Of a DNA stretch of 64,000 nucleotides, positions 54,301 to 64,000 are shown in pieces (position 1 is the stretch's first letter; the number at the start of each line of letters is the position of its first letter). The stretch spans positions 28,762 through 92,761 of the forward strand of contig CACRSC010000034.1 of assembly GCA_902651635.1 (NCBI GenBank). The letters run 5' to 3'. The stretch is from Mastigamoeba balamuthi (taxonomy: Eukaryota > Evosea > Mastigamoebida > Mastigamoebidae). The position numbers and the translations under genes are program-made. Below the pieces are notes generated by a model. It made no database searches, was not told the DNA's origin, and saw nothing but the letters and a program-made list of their open reading frames with translations.

Positions 54301-54755
54301 TGCCCGTCGAGAAGACGCCGCCCGCGGGCGCGGTGTCGACGAGCGGCGGCGGCGTGAGCATGGGCGACATCATGAAGATCCAGGCGCAGCTCAAGAAGAA
54401 GCGCGAGGAGAACAAGTCGCTCGACAAGCTGATCGAGAACAGGCCCAGCGCGCAGGCGCTCGAGGACCGCAACATCCTGCACGAGCCGTCGCTGCCCAAG
54501 CTGCGCCAGACGGGCGCCGCGCTGCAGGAGAAGCTGGCGCACAGGCCGTCGGTCGAGGAGGTCGAGAGCAAGGGCATCACCGACTTTGGCACCAAGCTCA
54601 AGAAGACCGAGACCAAGGTCGGCGCGACGACGGGGCCGCAGGTCGAGACGGACTTCGGGACGCACCTCAAGAAGACCGAGACCAAGGTCGGCGCGGGGCC
54701 TGCGGGCGCCGCGCAGGTCGACTTCCGCACGGTCCTGAAGCCCACAGGGCAGTAG
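51395..54755 (+). CDS. Kelch / coiled-coil / WH2 / RPEL / beta-thymosin actin regulator
   Basis: About six exons. Exons 1-4 give Kelch-type beta-propeller repeats (TPTARHGHSSDQFGPTKLL, TFVVFGGTDGTNYFNDC, NVLYVFGGRGAGGALLDDLW). The long last exon (about 53290-54755) holds an Ala/Glu/Arg coiled coil, a second short coil (RIASLERELAQAHARIAELE), two poly-proline runs for profilin, a WH2 helix (GRADLLAQINAGKRLR), two RPEL motifs (LDKLIENRPSAQAL; LQEKLAHRPSVEEV) and three thymosin-type ends (TDFGTKLKKTETK, TDFGTHLKKTETK, VDFRTVLKPTG). Every C-terminal module binds G-actin, so the protein probably nucleates or sequesters actin at a site set by the Kelch propeller. Introns of 90-350 bp carry AATTC/CAATT words. 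The start is the only ATG in frame with the first repeat. Confidence 0.85.
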
Positions 54756-55050
54756 GGACGGCGGGCATGTTTTAGTATGGCCGTTGCTCGCGATTGCAGA
54801 GGCTGCTCGCAGCCAACACACTTCGTTCTCCCCTACTCCCCACTTGAGCCACCGCAACACTACTCCCCATCCCATCCCACCACGCCTGTGGCTCCCTCCA
54901 AGTTGTTGGAGGCCTAAGTAATGCAATGCATGTCTGTTGTTGGCAAATCAGTTCGATTGCTTCAGGGGCGCCGTGCCGGGTGGGAGTGCTGACTGGCAGC
55001 GGTCTGTGCATGAAGATTAAAAGTACCCTTGATTTGGCCAGAGAAAAAGT
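54756..55050. other. Spacer between the Kelch gene and the tRNA
   Basis: No gene was seen. Confidence 0.5.
55045..55049 (-). terminator. Pol III T-run terminator of tRNA-Ala
   Basis: Five T on the minus strand, two bases after the discriminator base of the tRNA. Confidence 0.8.
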
Positions 55051-55123
55051 TGGAGGTTCAGGGTTTCGATCCCCGCGCCTCACCGATGCGAACGGTGCGC
55101 TCTACCAAATGAGCTAAACCCCC
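55051..55123 (-). tRNA. tRNA-Ala (CGC anticodon)
   Basis: The 73-nt cloverleaf closes fully: acceptor GGGGGTT with AACCTCC, D stem GCTC/GAGC, anticodon stem CACCG/CGGTG around TTCGCAT, and T stem CGGGG/CCCTG. The anticodon is CGC, reading GCG. The G3-U70 wobble pair, the alanine identity element, is present, with discriminator A. The T loop starts ATCGAAA instead of TTCGAAA. There is no intron, and CCA is not encoded. Confidence 0.96.
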
Positions 55124-55218
55124 TTACGAAAAACTTGATGTTGGAAGTGCCTAATCAACAGAGCAGCCCCACTGGGAGAAGATACACAAACCGATTGCTG
55201 ATTTTTCTGGTTGTGTAG

Positions 55219-56035
55219 ATGGCGTTCAGGCAGTCCAACGCGTTCTACCTGCGCATCGCCGAGAGCGTGGTGGTGCCCCTCGAGGTCAACGTGCGCGACC
55301 CCGCCTCGTTCACGGACGTGCGCATGCAGGAGCTGCTCGTCTCGCTGCAGAGCGCCCTCAGGCCCCACGTCTCGCTCTCGGGCGCTGCTGCCCGCGACCG
55401 CGGCCCCGTAGACCCCTGCGGCGTCGACGCGTCCAACAGGCGCTTCATCAACGCAGGTGCCACTCCCGCACGCGCAGCTGCATCGCGCTGTTGCCTGCCC
55501 TCGAGATCCAGGAATCAAGCGTGGAAATATCGTGATATCACCCATATATCTAGATTCTGGCATTTTTCCCTTGCATGACGTCTCCACTGACGTTGACCTG
55601 TGGGGTCGCAGGTACGCTGTGGTACCACTACCACTTCAAGGACACGCCGAGGCACGGGGTCATGGTGCCGTCTGCGACGCGAGCGCCGCGGGCACCCGGG
55701 GCAGCGCCCGACGGCGGTGCTGCCTACCGCGGCGGCGACTACGACACGCTGTACGTCACGGGGCAGACGGTGGTCGTCGAGGTCGGCCAGGGCACCATCG
55801 AGGGGCCCGAGGGCGCTGCCGCAGCGCAGGCGGCCGCGTACTCGAAGCCGCCCATCTCCATCAGCCACTACTTCGGTGCCCCCGCGCCCCCGCTGCTGCT
55901 CGCTGACCCCCTTCCCTCCCACGCCCTCGTCTCAGCCTTTGCCTCTGCTCCCGAGCGTCTGTCTCCTCTGTGCCTCTCGTAACCAGCTGTCTCACGCTGC
56001 TCTGGTCCCCCGTCGCAGCGCCTGCGGACAATTGA
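55219..56035 (+). CDS. Small unrecognised protein of about 190 residues
   Basis: Three exons. The first (55219 to about 55456) reads NAFYLRIAESVVVPLEVN and NRRFINA. The second (about 55613-55878) reads GTLWYHYHFKDTPRHGVMV, DTLYVTGQTVVVEVGQG and SISHYF. A third, short exon (56019-56035) supplies APADN and a stop. Introns start GTGCC and end GCAG. The first intron contains a GATATC-rich palindromic stretch near 55505-55560. It reads as a compact soluble fold with no signal peptide or membrane helix. It starts 95 bp from the tRNA on the other strand. I do not recognise the family. Confidence 0.6.
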
Positions 56036-56889
56036 ACTGCGCTCAGTGCCTCTGCTGCCGGGGAATGTGTGCGAGCCACACGCGCGAAGGCCTGCGGCGC
56101 GGTGCTACTGTTCGGGCCGATACACACTGCACGCACTCCAATTATTGTGCGAGGCGACCACGGACACTCGCGCCGCTCGGGAGGAATGAAAGAGGGTGCA
56201 CAGTTGTACAGAGACGCTCTGCCCTCCCAAATGCCCACGATATGGAATAGCGCAGGCGGACAATTCCGAATGCTCCGCCGTTTCCTTGGCGCAAGCACCA
56301 ACGGCCGTCCTCGCCAGCCAGAGTGCCGATCAGCAGGCAGCTCCGATGTGCCTCGTGGGGCGGGTGATTCGGGCGACGGGACTGCCTTCGTGCTTGTCTG
56401 CCCGTCTCGCTCGCTGCACTGCTCTCAGCTGGGGAGTTGGAGAATGGAGCACGACGTGTGCGTGGGTGCCAAACCGCAAGCCACAGTGGATTGAAACCCG
56501 GCGGTTGAACTGCCCGTGCACCAACGCCCTGGTTTTCCTGGACAGCGTGTCTCGCAGCTGCCAAAGGGGGTCAAATTGGATTGTCTTCTCGCAATCCAAT
56601 TCATCCACTACTGCTCTCCCCTCGCGCGCACCAGCGGGCCATGGCCCGTAGCCCGAGTGCCCAGGGATCTGGCACCTCCACGAGAACGCGGACCAGCATG
56701 TGCACATGCCGTGCAGCATCGGTGCATTTTCCGCGCACAGGCCTCCCATCAAAACGCGTCAGCAGAGCGCCTGTGACTGTTACTTCATTGTGAACTCACG
56801 AACAACAACACAGGCCACAGTCAGGCAGGCCGACGATGCCAGCCAGTACCTCGGTGCAGCCAGCACTGCTCGGGCAACACTCCGCCACG
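56036..56889. other. Intergenic region upstream of the first C1A peptidase
   Basis: Open frames of 130-150 codons exist on both strands but look like chance in GC-rich DNA. They have no domains and no splice signals that extend them. Confidence 0.4.
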
Positions 56890-59532
56890 ATGCGCGCACT
56901 CGGCCTGATGGTCGCCCTCCTGGCCGCGCAAGCCCTCTGCTGCGACGACCACTGCCAGTGGGTGCGTTGTGCCCGCACAGCCAACCCCCTGTCGCTGACC
57001 CACTACACCAGTCCGCGTGGAAGGCCAAGCACGGCAAGTCGTACGGCTCAGCAGAGGAGGACCGGCACCGCTTCGACGTGTTCAGGACCAACGTGGCCGA
57101 GTACGCGAGGAGGAACGCGGAGCCCGGGCAGACGGCGACCTACGCCCCCGACAAGTTCTCGGACATGACCGGCGAGGAGTTCTCTGCCGCGTACCTGATG
57201 CCCGACGGCATCGCGGCCCACAGGATGACGCCGCCCAGGGAGGCCCCCGACGCCCCCATGAAGCGCGCAGACTTCCCGACAAGCTTCCTCTCACCGTACA
57301 CGCTGACAGCGCGCCAGCAGGGGACATGCGGGTCGTGCTGTGCGCGCACACCTCAAGCCCAGCAGGGAGCGAAAGCTGCCGTCTGACGCACACTCGCTCG
57401 CTCTTTGCAGGGGCGTTCACGAGCGCGGCGGTGATGGAGGGGGCGAACATGCGGGCGACGGGGACACAGCAGTGGGTGTCGCCGCAGAACCTGCTCGACT
57501 GCGCAGACTACAACTCGGGCCACTTCGGGAGGAACTACGACGGGTGCAGGGGCTACAGGACCGACGCGATGCTGTCCGAGGTGGTGGACAAGGGGACCAA
57601 CGGCGGCGGCGTGATGTTCGAGAGCAACTACCCGTACCGCGGCGTCATGCAGTCGTGCAAGCACTCGCTGGCCTACAAGGGCGACCTCAAGCTCAGCAGC
57701 TACTTCACCGAGCGCTTCAACGAGTACTTCGGCAGCAACCTCTACTCGCGCCTGATGCAGTACGGGCCCCTGGCCGTCGCGCTCAACTACGGGAACCTCG
57801 ACGGCTACGCGGGAGGGATCATCCGCCACAGCTCCAACTGCATCTACACAAAGACAGGCTACAACGGCATCGACCACGCTGTCACCCTCGTCGGCTGGGG
57901 CATCCAGAACGGCGTCAAGTGCGCACCTGCTCCTATGTGCTTGTTCTCAGCAGCGCACGCAGTTACTGGGTCATGAAGAACTCGTGGGGGCCTGACTGGG
58001 GCGAGCCCAAGGACATCAGCAAGGGCGGGCCTGCCCAGGGCTACTTCCGCATCCAGCGTGGGGTCGGTGCCTGCCACCTGACAGACGACGCTGCCGTGGG
58101 CGTCGTCGTCGCTCGGACGCAGTCGGGGACCGACTCCACGCCCGCGGACTCGACGCCTGCCCCGTGCTCCCCCGTGTCGAGGTCCAAGGCCTGTGGGTCC
58201 CGCACGTGCGGCTCCGTCGACAACGGGTGCGGGGCCCCCATCGCGTGCGGGTACTGCAACAGCGGGCAGGCGTGCAGCACGTCGGGGGCGTGCAACAACG
58301 TCGACGACGCGTCCGACTGGGCGCAGGTCATGCCGGCAGACGTCCAGGACTTCGCTGTGTCCATGTCGAACGACGGGGTCACGATCGAGACCAAGACGGA
58401 CACGGACACGGAGAAGAGGATCGCGTGGAAGACGTCGGGCGAGTGGATCAACGACCGGTGGACGTCGTTCAGCGTGAACGTCAAGGCCGACGCCGCCGGG
58501 GTCGTGGGCATCGGGATGCGAATGGGGCAGCCCGGCGGCGACCTCAACGGGATCTCGTGGAAGCTCAGGCTCTCCGCCCCGAGCGACGGCGGCACGACGG
58601 CCAGCGCGCAGCTGCAGAGGTGCTTCCTCTACGGCACCAACGACAACTGCGGCGCCCTCGCGGACCTCTCGGTGGAGATGAAGGCGTTCCACAACTTCAC
58701 GATCAACTTCGCCCAGCAGCGCGGGAACATCACGATGCGCCCGTTCCTCGACGGCAGGCCCCTGATGGGCAACCGCTACTACTGGATCGAGCGCTCGAAC
58801 TTCCCCAACGTCGGCAAGGCGTTCCTCGTCGCGTCGGGCGCCGGCAAGCACTTCCAGAGCCCCAGGCTGCGGACGAGGTCGACCGTCCAGGTCTCCATGG
58901 CGTCGTGCCACACGACCGACGCCTGGTCCAGCGAGGTCGCGCGCATCCTCAGCGTCCCGGGCGATTTCATCGTCGACGTGACGGGCGGGAGGGGCGCGGG
59001 GTCGCAGTGCGGCGACGGCCAGTTCGACTCCTTCAACGTCACTCTGCTCGACTCCAACGCCACCGTCGGCATCGTCGCCCAGGCCTCCCTGCCTGCGGCC
59101 AACGGCCTCACCCAGGCCACCTTCTCCAACGCCCTCGCGGAGCAGCTCGTGCAGACCGTCGCCGGCGGCGGCCTCGAGAACATGGGCATCGCGGGGGCCA
59201 CGGCCGAAGTCGTCACGCCCGCGCTGGCCGAGATCCCCGACGGCGCTGTCGCAGTGGCAGTGGCCGAGGGCGTTGCGCTGTCGACGGGCGCCATCGTTGG
59301 CATCGCTGTCGGCGGAGGCGTCGCGCTGGCCGCCGTCGCCGCGGGCGTCGGCGCCGGACTGTACGCGGCCACGAGGCCCGAGCCGGCGGAACCGATGCCC
59401 GACAGCTACCAGCCGAGGAACCCGTTGCGCAAGACGTTCTACAAGGTCAGCGTCTCGCGCGGTGTGGACGTGATGTCCGGCAAGCAACACCAGAGCATCA
59501 CAGGGCGCGCGCCACCGGTGAGCGTGGCATAG
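56890..59532 (+). CDS. Papain-family (C1A) cysteine peptidase with membrane-anchored extension
   Basis: Signal peptide (MRALGLMVALLAAQALC), then an I29-type propeptide (SAWKAKHGKSYGS, KFSDMTGEEFSAAY) and the C1A domain. The active-site Cys is split by an intron and rebuilt as QGTCGSC-W-AFTSAAV. The His lies in GIDHAVTLVGWG and the Asn in YWVMKNSWGPDWG, so all catalytic residues are present. The fold is followed by a Cys-rich linker (CGSRTCGSVDNGCG), a beta-rich domain of about 330 residues with N-glycosylation sites, and a membrane helix (AIVGIAVGGGVALAAVAAGV) with a tail of about 60 residues. Most C1A enzymes are soluble and lysosomal, so a membrane-tethered form is unusual. Introns lie at 56962, 57337 and 57921 (approximate starts). 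Paralog of the gene at 62658. Confidence 0.88.
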
Positions 59533-59605
59533 GCGGATAACCCCCCTCCAAAGGGCAGGCCCCTGTTTGTTGTAGATAACTGAAGGCAGAACAAAGAGCA
59601 ATTGA

Positions 59606-59827
59606 ATGGCATTGGACCCTCACGAAGCGCCTCCAAAGGTGGAGCCCTCCGCCGCTCAGATAGCGCGCGCCAAGGGGCTGGAGGCGATGGCAGAGTGGGA
59701 CAGTGCCGTGCACAGGGAAGACGACGACCGCGAGGAAGAGTGCGAGCTCTCTGTCCTCGTTGGCTCGGGCGTAGGCCAGCAAGGAGGAATCAGCTGCATT
59801 GGTTACCGCCGTGATTTGTGTGGATGA
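59606..59827 (+). CDS. Short acidic ORF, possibly an exon
   Basis: MALDPHEAPPKVEPSAAQ begins 10 bp after an AATTGAATGG context and runs 73 codons through a Glu/Asp-rich centre (HREDDDREEECEL). The composition is protein-like, but there is no domain and the C-terminus may be unspliced intron. Low confidence. Confidence 0.3.
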   Translation: MALDPHEAPPKVEPSAAQIARAKGLEAMAEWDSAVHREDDDREEECELSVLVGSGVGQQGGISCIGYRRDLCG

Positions 59828-60050
59828 ATACAAAGAAGAGAGTGTCACCGTGACCTTATCTGGCACGGTCGCTGTCCGGAATGGTCTCCACACACTCGCC
59901 TCCGACCCACTGTGGTCCCGCAAAATGCACTGTAATCCTAGAAAAAAGGGACATTCCGGCAGCTATAAATCCACAAGATGTGGGTCGGGTCACTGGGACA
60001 CTCATTGTGTATTTCCTTGCATGCAGAGAGTAATTATTTCCCTTTTGGTG

Positions 60051-60991
60051 TTAGAATGGTTCCGTTTCCCTGGTATAGTTGTTCGAGAGAAAAGACCTGC
60101 ACTTCTGGGCAATCCGTATGTCGCAGATGTATAAGGCCAGCACGGGGAATTGTGGGAAGACACAGAGCCATTCGATCATGCTCTCGAGTGTGCCAGACTG
60201 GGAGTGCCAACTCGTCTCATTAAGCGCAGCTATAATGAGAGCAAAGACAAATGACACAACAATGCGGCACAAAGCCCATTTTACACACATACCTCTCTGA
60301 AGATGCATGAATGAAATGGTGGTCAGCCACATGTAGAGAAGGAAGGTCCAGTGACTTAAAAAGAGAATCGTGGAGGAAGGAGGGACAGCTCGAGTTTTTG
60401 CTGAGGTTTTTGCATCAGAGCCCTGCTGGTTACTGCTGATGGAGTAGGTTATGCCAGAATCAGATGACCCACTTGCACTGCCTTCTGCGTAATCCACTGT
60501 GAACACAGGAGTCACAATGAGCAGGCTGTAGAACTGTGAGCCAAAAAGGAAATGGACGATGTTGTGCCCACAGAACAATAGCCATCAAAAGCACCAGGAT
60601 GACGTTCATGGCCCTCATACACCGTGGTGCTGGTGGTGCTTCATCCAACAGAGGACCCACAACTTTGAAATGTACGTGCAGAACCCCAACCATGACAGCG
60701 ATTGCTGACAACGACATTCCAGTGAAATACACATACATCTCTGGCTGAACAGCATGCATCCAACTTATCTATTTGAAGCAATGTCTTTGAGTCTGAATGG
60801 CACTCGATTCGGCGCTTAATTGAACGTACCCCCGGCAATGCAGAAGGTGGGATGTGTCCCAGTGACAGCCCGAGGGCAACACAGGCAATCAGAGTAGCGG
60901 CACCAACGAGGGGGCCAGCCACAAGGCACCTGATAGCCGCCGTGTCCCCGATCCTCTTGTGGAGCCGCCTAGCCCCTCTCAGTGCACGCAT
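60051..60991 (-). CDS. FRAG1/DRAM/SFK1-like multi-pass membrane protein
   Basis: At least four exons, starting at 60991 (MRALRGARRLHKRIG). Six hydrophobic helices can be counted, including VGAATLIACVALGLSLG, YFTGMSLSAIAVMVGVL and NVILVLLMAIVL. The last luminal loop and helix carry SMIEWLCVFPQFPVLALYI, which fits the family's conserved EW-x(7-10)-aromatic ending. Relatives act in GPI-anchor remodelling (FRAG1/PGAP2), lysosomal autophagy (DRAM) or phosphoinositide control (Sfk1); which one applies cannot be told. An intron starting GTACGTTC follows PSALPG. The stop is at 60051. Confidence 0.65.
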
Positions 60992-61324
60992 TTTCGGCTC
61001 TCCTCTCTCCGGGATGAATCAGGTACTATCAATTGGCTCTCCGAAGATACGCCTATCTCTCAGCCAGAATCTCCAAATTGTGGTAATACCAGGCTTGGTG
61101 TGTGGGACGGTGAAGAGTGGTAGTGTATTATGCCTGGGAGGGGCGCGAGGTCTATCAGGGGGGAGTGATGGCGTCAGAGATACGTCATCGTCTAGTATCT
61201 GGAAGGGGATATCTGGGGAGAGATCTCTGGGACAATATCTCCCAGATTTTCTTTGCCTGCGCGCCTTGGGCTGACCCGGAGGAAAACCGCACGAGAGCAC
61301 CGCGGGGGGGCGTCGGCGTGGACC
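60992..61324. other. Divergent intergenic region
   Basis: Rich in GATATC and AGATCT words near 61190-61245, some overlapping as short inverted repeats, placed 80-130 bp before the next gene. No gene was seen. Confidence 0.5.
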
Positions 61325-62176
61325 ATGTCCGACGACGACGTGGTCCTGCGCACAGTGAGCGCGCCGCGGCGGATCCCGCGGAGCGAGGCGCTGGCGCTGT
61401 GGGCGTCTGGCCGAGCGACGGGCCTCTTCAACCTGCAGACCCGCGCGCTCTTCGACGCCTGCGCCGACCTCTGCGTCGAGTCCGCGGCCCCCGCCCCCGC
61501 CTGCCCCTGCGGCCACGAGGCCCTGGCCGCCTCCCTGCGCCGCCAGCTCGACGCGGCCCTCGCCCGCGCCTCTGCGGACCGCGCGGCCGCCGCCCTCGCC
61601 CTCGCGCGCCCCAAAGGCCGCCGCCCCCAGTCGCCCCCTCGCACTCCCACTCCCACTCCCACTCCCACTCCCACTCCCGCGCCACACGCGACGGCAGAGG
61701 GGCTGCGGAGGCTGCTGGCAGAGGAGCGGGCTGAGCGCAGGCGGCAGCAGCAGAGGGCAGAGGCGGCGGAGCGGCTGCTCGCGGGGGCGGCGGCGACCGA
61801 GGGGTCGGCGCGGGGCGACGGGACGCTGGGCGGAGCGGCTGCGGACGCCGAGGGGGCCGAGGGGGCCGAGGGGGCTGGGGCCGCGCAGCAGCGAGGGGGC
61901 AGCAGGAGGGAGCGCGCCAAGCGTCGCCGAGCGCGACAGCAGCGGGGCACTGCGGGCGCTGAGTCCGGGGGCCCCTCGCCAGCGCAGCCCTCCTTGGGCG
62001 ACCTCGGAGCGCCCGCAGGAGAACAGCGGGGCACTGCGGACACTGAGGCCGAGGCCCCGTCGCCAGCGCAGCCCTCGGGCGAGCTCCGTGCGCGCGCAGG
62101 CGCGGGAGAGCCGCGGAGGGCTGGCGGAGAGGCCGGGGGCCCGTCTCCGGCGCAGCAGAGCGCCGGGCAGCCGTGC
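61325..62176 (+). CDS. Coiled-coil protein interrupted by an assembly gap
   Basis: The start MSDDDVVLRTVSAPRRIPR is followed by a short ordered part (SEALALWASGRATGLFNLQT), a Thr-Pro run encoded by a (CCCACT) tandem tract (61637-61678), a long Arg/Glu/Ala coil (AEERAERRRQQQRAEAAERL), an EGA repeat, and three similar units of PSPAQPS type. The frame is open up to the gap at 62177, and the rest of the gene is missing. The start of the right-hand side (62459 onward) shows no obvious continuation. Function unknown. Confidence 0.6.
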
Positions 62177-62458
62177 NNNNNNNNNNNNNNNNNNNNNNNN
62201 NNNNNNNNNNNNNNNNNNNNNNNNNNNNNNNNNNNNNNNNNNNNNNNNNNNNNNNNNNNNNNNNNNNNNNNNNNNNNNNNNNNNNNNNNNNNNNNNNNNN
62301 NNNNNNNNNNNNNNNNNNNNNNNNNNNNNNNNNNNNNNNNNNNNNNNNNNNNNNNNNNNNNNNNNNNNNNNNNNNNNNNNNNNNNNNNNNNNNNNNNNNN
62401 NNNNNNNNNNNNNNNNNNNNNNNNNNNNNNNNNNNNNNNNNNNNNNNNNNNNNNNNNN
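62177..62458. other. Assembly gap of 282 N
   Basis: All N. It lies inside or just after the coiled-coil gene, beside a run of repeats that would stop an assembler. Confidence 1.
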
Positions 62459-62657
62459 AAAAAGAGATTCCGGCACTGTGCCGCTTGAACGGTCTTTTCC
62501 GCGAGCCGCCGCACCGCACTTGTGAGTCACAGGCGTATCTTTGGAGCCGTTATTTGCGTCATTCGCGGATGTGTGCGACAATGGAAATCTTTGCCCCAGA
62601 GAGCCTCACAAGAAAACCACACAAACATCAGCACAGTGTTCGCCGAGCGAGGCCGAA
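62459..62657. other. Spacer before the second C1A peptidase
   Basis: It contains the likely promoter and leader. No gene was seen. Confidence 0.4.
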
Positions 62658-63757
62658 ATGCACGTCGTTTGGGCGGTCACCCTGCTCCTCCTGCTGGGCT
62701 CTGCCTGCGCCTGCGACGTCAGGTGCCAGTGGGTGCGGCCACGCCCCCCGAGGCCCACCGACGGCCCCCCACAACACGCCTACCCCCCGCTGCGGTTCCC
62801 ACACCGGCACCGCACATTGCACACTGCACACCCGTCCTGACCCACGAGCCTCCTCCTCCCTCCCTCCTCCTTCTCCTCCTCCTCCTCGCACCGCAGAGCA
62901 ACTACAAGACACAGTTCGGCAAGAGCTACGACACAGAGGACGATGGCACGCCAGCCCTCGGGCCCACCCGCTGCCCTCGCTGACGCCCGTGCAGAGAGCA
63001 GGCACTTTGCTGCGTTTGAGGAGGCGCTGCGGGACATCGCCGCCAAGAACGCCATCGAGGGCGGCGCCCACTACGCTCTCAACGAGGTCTGCACACACAG
63101 AGTTCTCCCCCCGCTCTCTGCCTCTCCCGGGGCGCTGCTTGCCTCTCCCGTTTTCGCCCTCCTGGTTCTCCTGCCCCTTCCGTTTTTGCCCGCAGTGCAC
63201 CTGCGCACGGGGTTTTCCACCGCTCCTCGCTCCTGTACCGTTGAGAGACGCCGTCTGACCGTTGCTCGGCCGCTGCGTGCAGTTCTCCGACGTGCCTCGC
63301 ACCGAGTTTGCTGCTCGCTTCCTGGGGTACACGCGTACGTCGCCCCCCCAGCCCGCAGCGTGTCAATTTTCGCGTGCCGGTGGAGGTTGAACAATTGCAA
63401 TTACTTTTCGTCCGTTTTTCCCGCCTGAGAAAAACGCGCTGCTGCTCCTGCGCCCGCACAGCTGCGAAGAACCCGCCGAGGGGCTCCGCGCCGCCGAGGA
63501 TCATGAGGCGCGGGCCGCTGCCCAAGACGTTCCGGTCGCCGTACGCGACGCCTGCCCGCAACCAGCGCGACTGCGGGGGCTGCTGGTCGTTCGCGACGAT
63601 GGGCGTCGTCGAGGCCGCGTGGCTCAAGGCCCACGGCAACAGCAGCGCCACGCGCGCCCCGGAGGTCTTCGCCCCCGAGCAGCTGCTCGACTGCAACACG
63701 CAGAACAACGCCTGCGGGGGCGGTGACTACTTCGTCGCGGCCGACTGGCTCCAGCAA
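62658..63757 (+). CDS. Papain-family (C1A) cysteine peptidase, paralog, cut by window edge
   Basis: Signal peptide (MHVVWAVTLLLLLGSACAC), then CDVRCQW and an intron at exactly the point where the 56890 gene has CDDHCQW and its intron. The propeptide reads YKTQFGKSYDTEDD, FAAFEEALRDIAAKN, HYALNE and, after another intron, FSDVPRTEFAARFLGYT. The mature start RSPYATPARNQRDCGGCWSFATMG contains the catalytic Cys. EVFAPEQLLDCNTQNNACGGG is the following conserved loop. The His/Asn half lies beyond the right edge. Donor GTTCAC at 63758 opens the next intron, which fills the window to 64000. Length of what is seen is about 230 aa in four exons. Confidence 0.85.
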
Positions 63758-64000
63758 GGTTCACTTCACCGTTTTCCGGGTCTTTTTCTCCTCTGCTGCG
63801 GGGCCCATTTTCTTCGCAAACGGCCGCTTTTCCCTTGGTGGAAAAATGACGCGTTTTTCTTTACAAAAATCGCTTTTTCTCCCCACACACGCCGAAAACC
63901 GCTCCCCATCCCGAATCTTCGTGCGTGGTTCGTTTGCGGCTATTGTGTTCGCACAGCAATTGACAGTCTCCCGCCAGCGTGCGCTATTCAATTGCTTTGT
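63758..64000 (+). other. Intron of the second C1A peptidase, unfinished
   Basis: Starts with a GT after LQQ; T-rich, no open frame in phase. The acceptor lies beyond the window or near its end. Confidence 0.6.

Noticed and set aside
56036-56889. A gene between the small unknown gene and the first C1A peptidase
   Set aside because: Frames of 130-150 codons occur on both strands at once, with no domain, no splice logic and no start context.
57859-59601. A 580-codon minus-strand frame over the C1A peptidase
   Set aside because: It is a shadow of the plus-strand gene, with His/Arg/Asp-rich composition and no domain.

Overview
The window is nuclear DNA of a unicellular eukaryote. It is GC-rich outside one island. 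Most genes carry short GT-AG introns (about 40-200 bp, donors often GTGCG or GTCCG), use the standard stop codons, and match eukaryote-only families: ALG11, VPS54, PARP16, a SNF2 ATPase, a TLDc protein, FRAG1/DRAM, and an actin-binding RPEL/thymosin protein. Large cysteine-rich membrane proteins and lineage-specific papain-like peptidases suggest a free-living heterotrophic protist. The lineage cannot be fixed from sequence reading alone.

Layout. 1-14.7 kb: a nine-repeat LOTUS-like/SAM protein running off the left edge (-), ALG11 (+), a cysteine-rich single-pass membrane protein (-), an unrecognised multi-exon gene (-), VPS54 (-) and PARP16 (+). 14.7-28.3 kb: a mobile-element island of lower GC. 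It holds a decayed copy of the 3' end of a kinase gene, a DDE transposase ORF, two unrecognised intron-bearing genes, foldback repeats built on GCTAC words, and a 2.1 kb transposon with compound terminal inverted repeats whose transposase looks piggyBac-like and carries two SAP domains. The intact kinase lies on the far side, so the island is bracketed by direct repeats of the kinase 3' end. 28.3-41.4 kb: a TKL-type kinase with an unusual C-terminus (-), a BRCT-SNF2 ATPase (+), a pentapeptide-repeat/TLDc fusion (-) and a secreted CGDG-motif protein (+). 42.3-51 kb: a tandem pair of four-TM genes (-), a LOTUS/RNase-D-like/SpoIIIAA-like fusion (+), a proline-rich protein (+) and a tandem pair of 3CxxC zinc-finger genes (-). 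51-64 kb: a Kelch/coiled-coil/WH2/RPEL/thymosin actin regulator (+), tRNA-Ala(CGC) (-), a small unknown gene (+), two C1A peptidases (+, the second cut by the right edge), a FRAG1/DRAM-like membrane protein (-) and a coiled-coil gene broken by an assembly gap.

How the genes relate. Most are independent housekeeping or surface functions, not an operon-like set. The most striking pairing is two LOTUS-type proteins in one window: one is a repeat scaffold with SAM domains, the other joins a LOTUS domain to an apparently inactive RNase D fold and a SpoIIIAA/Ycf45-like P-loop domain. In animals LOTUS, SAM and inactive exonuclease modules occur in RNA-granule and small-RNA factors, so these two are the best candidates for an undescribed RNA-handling system. 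That link is inference. Exon joins were made by eye from frame, splice signals and family similarity; gene ends are firmer than internal exon borders.
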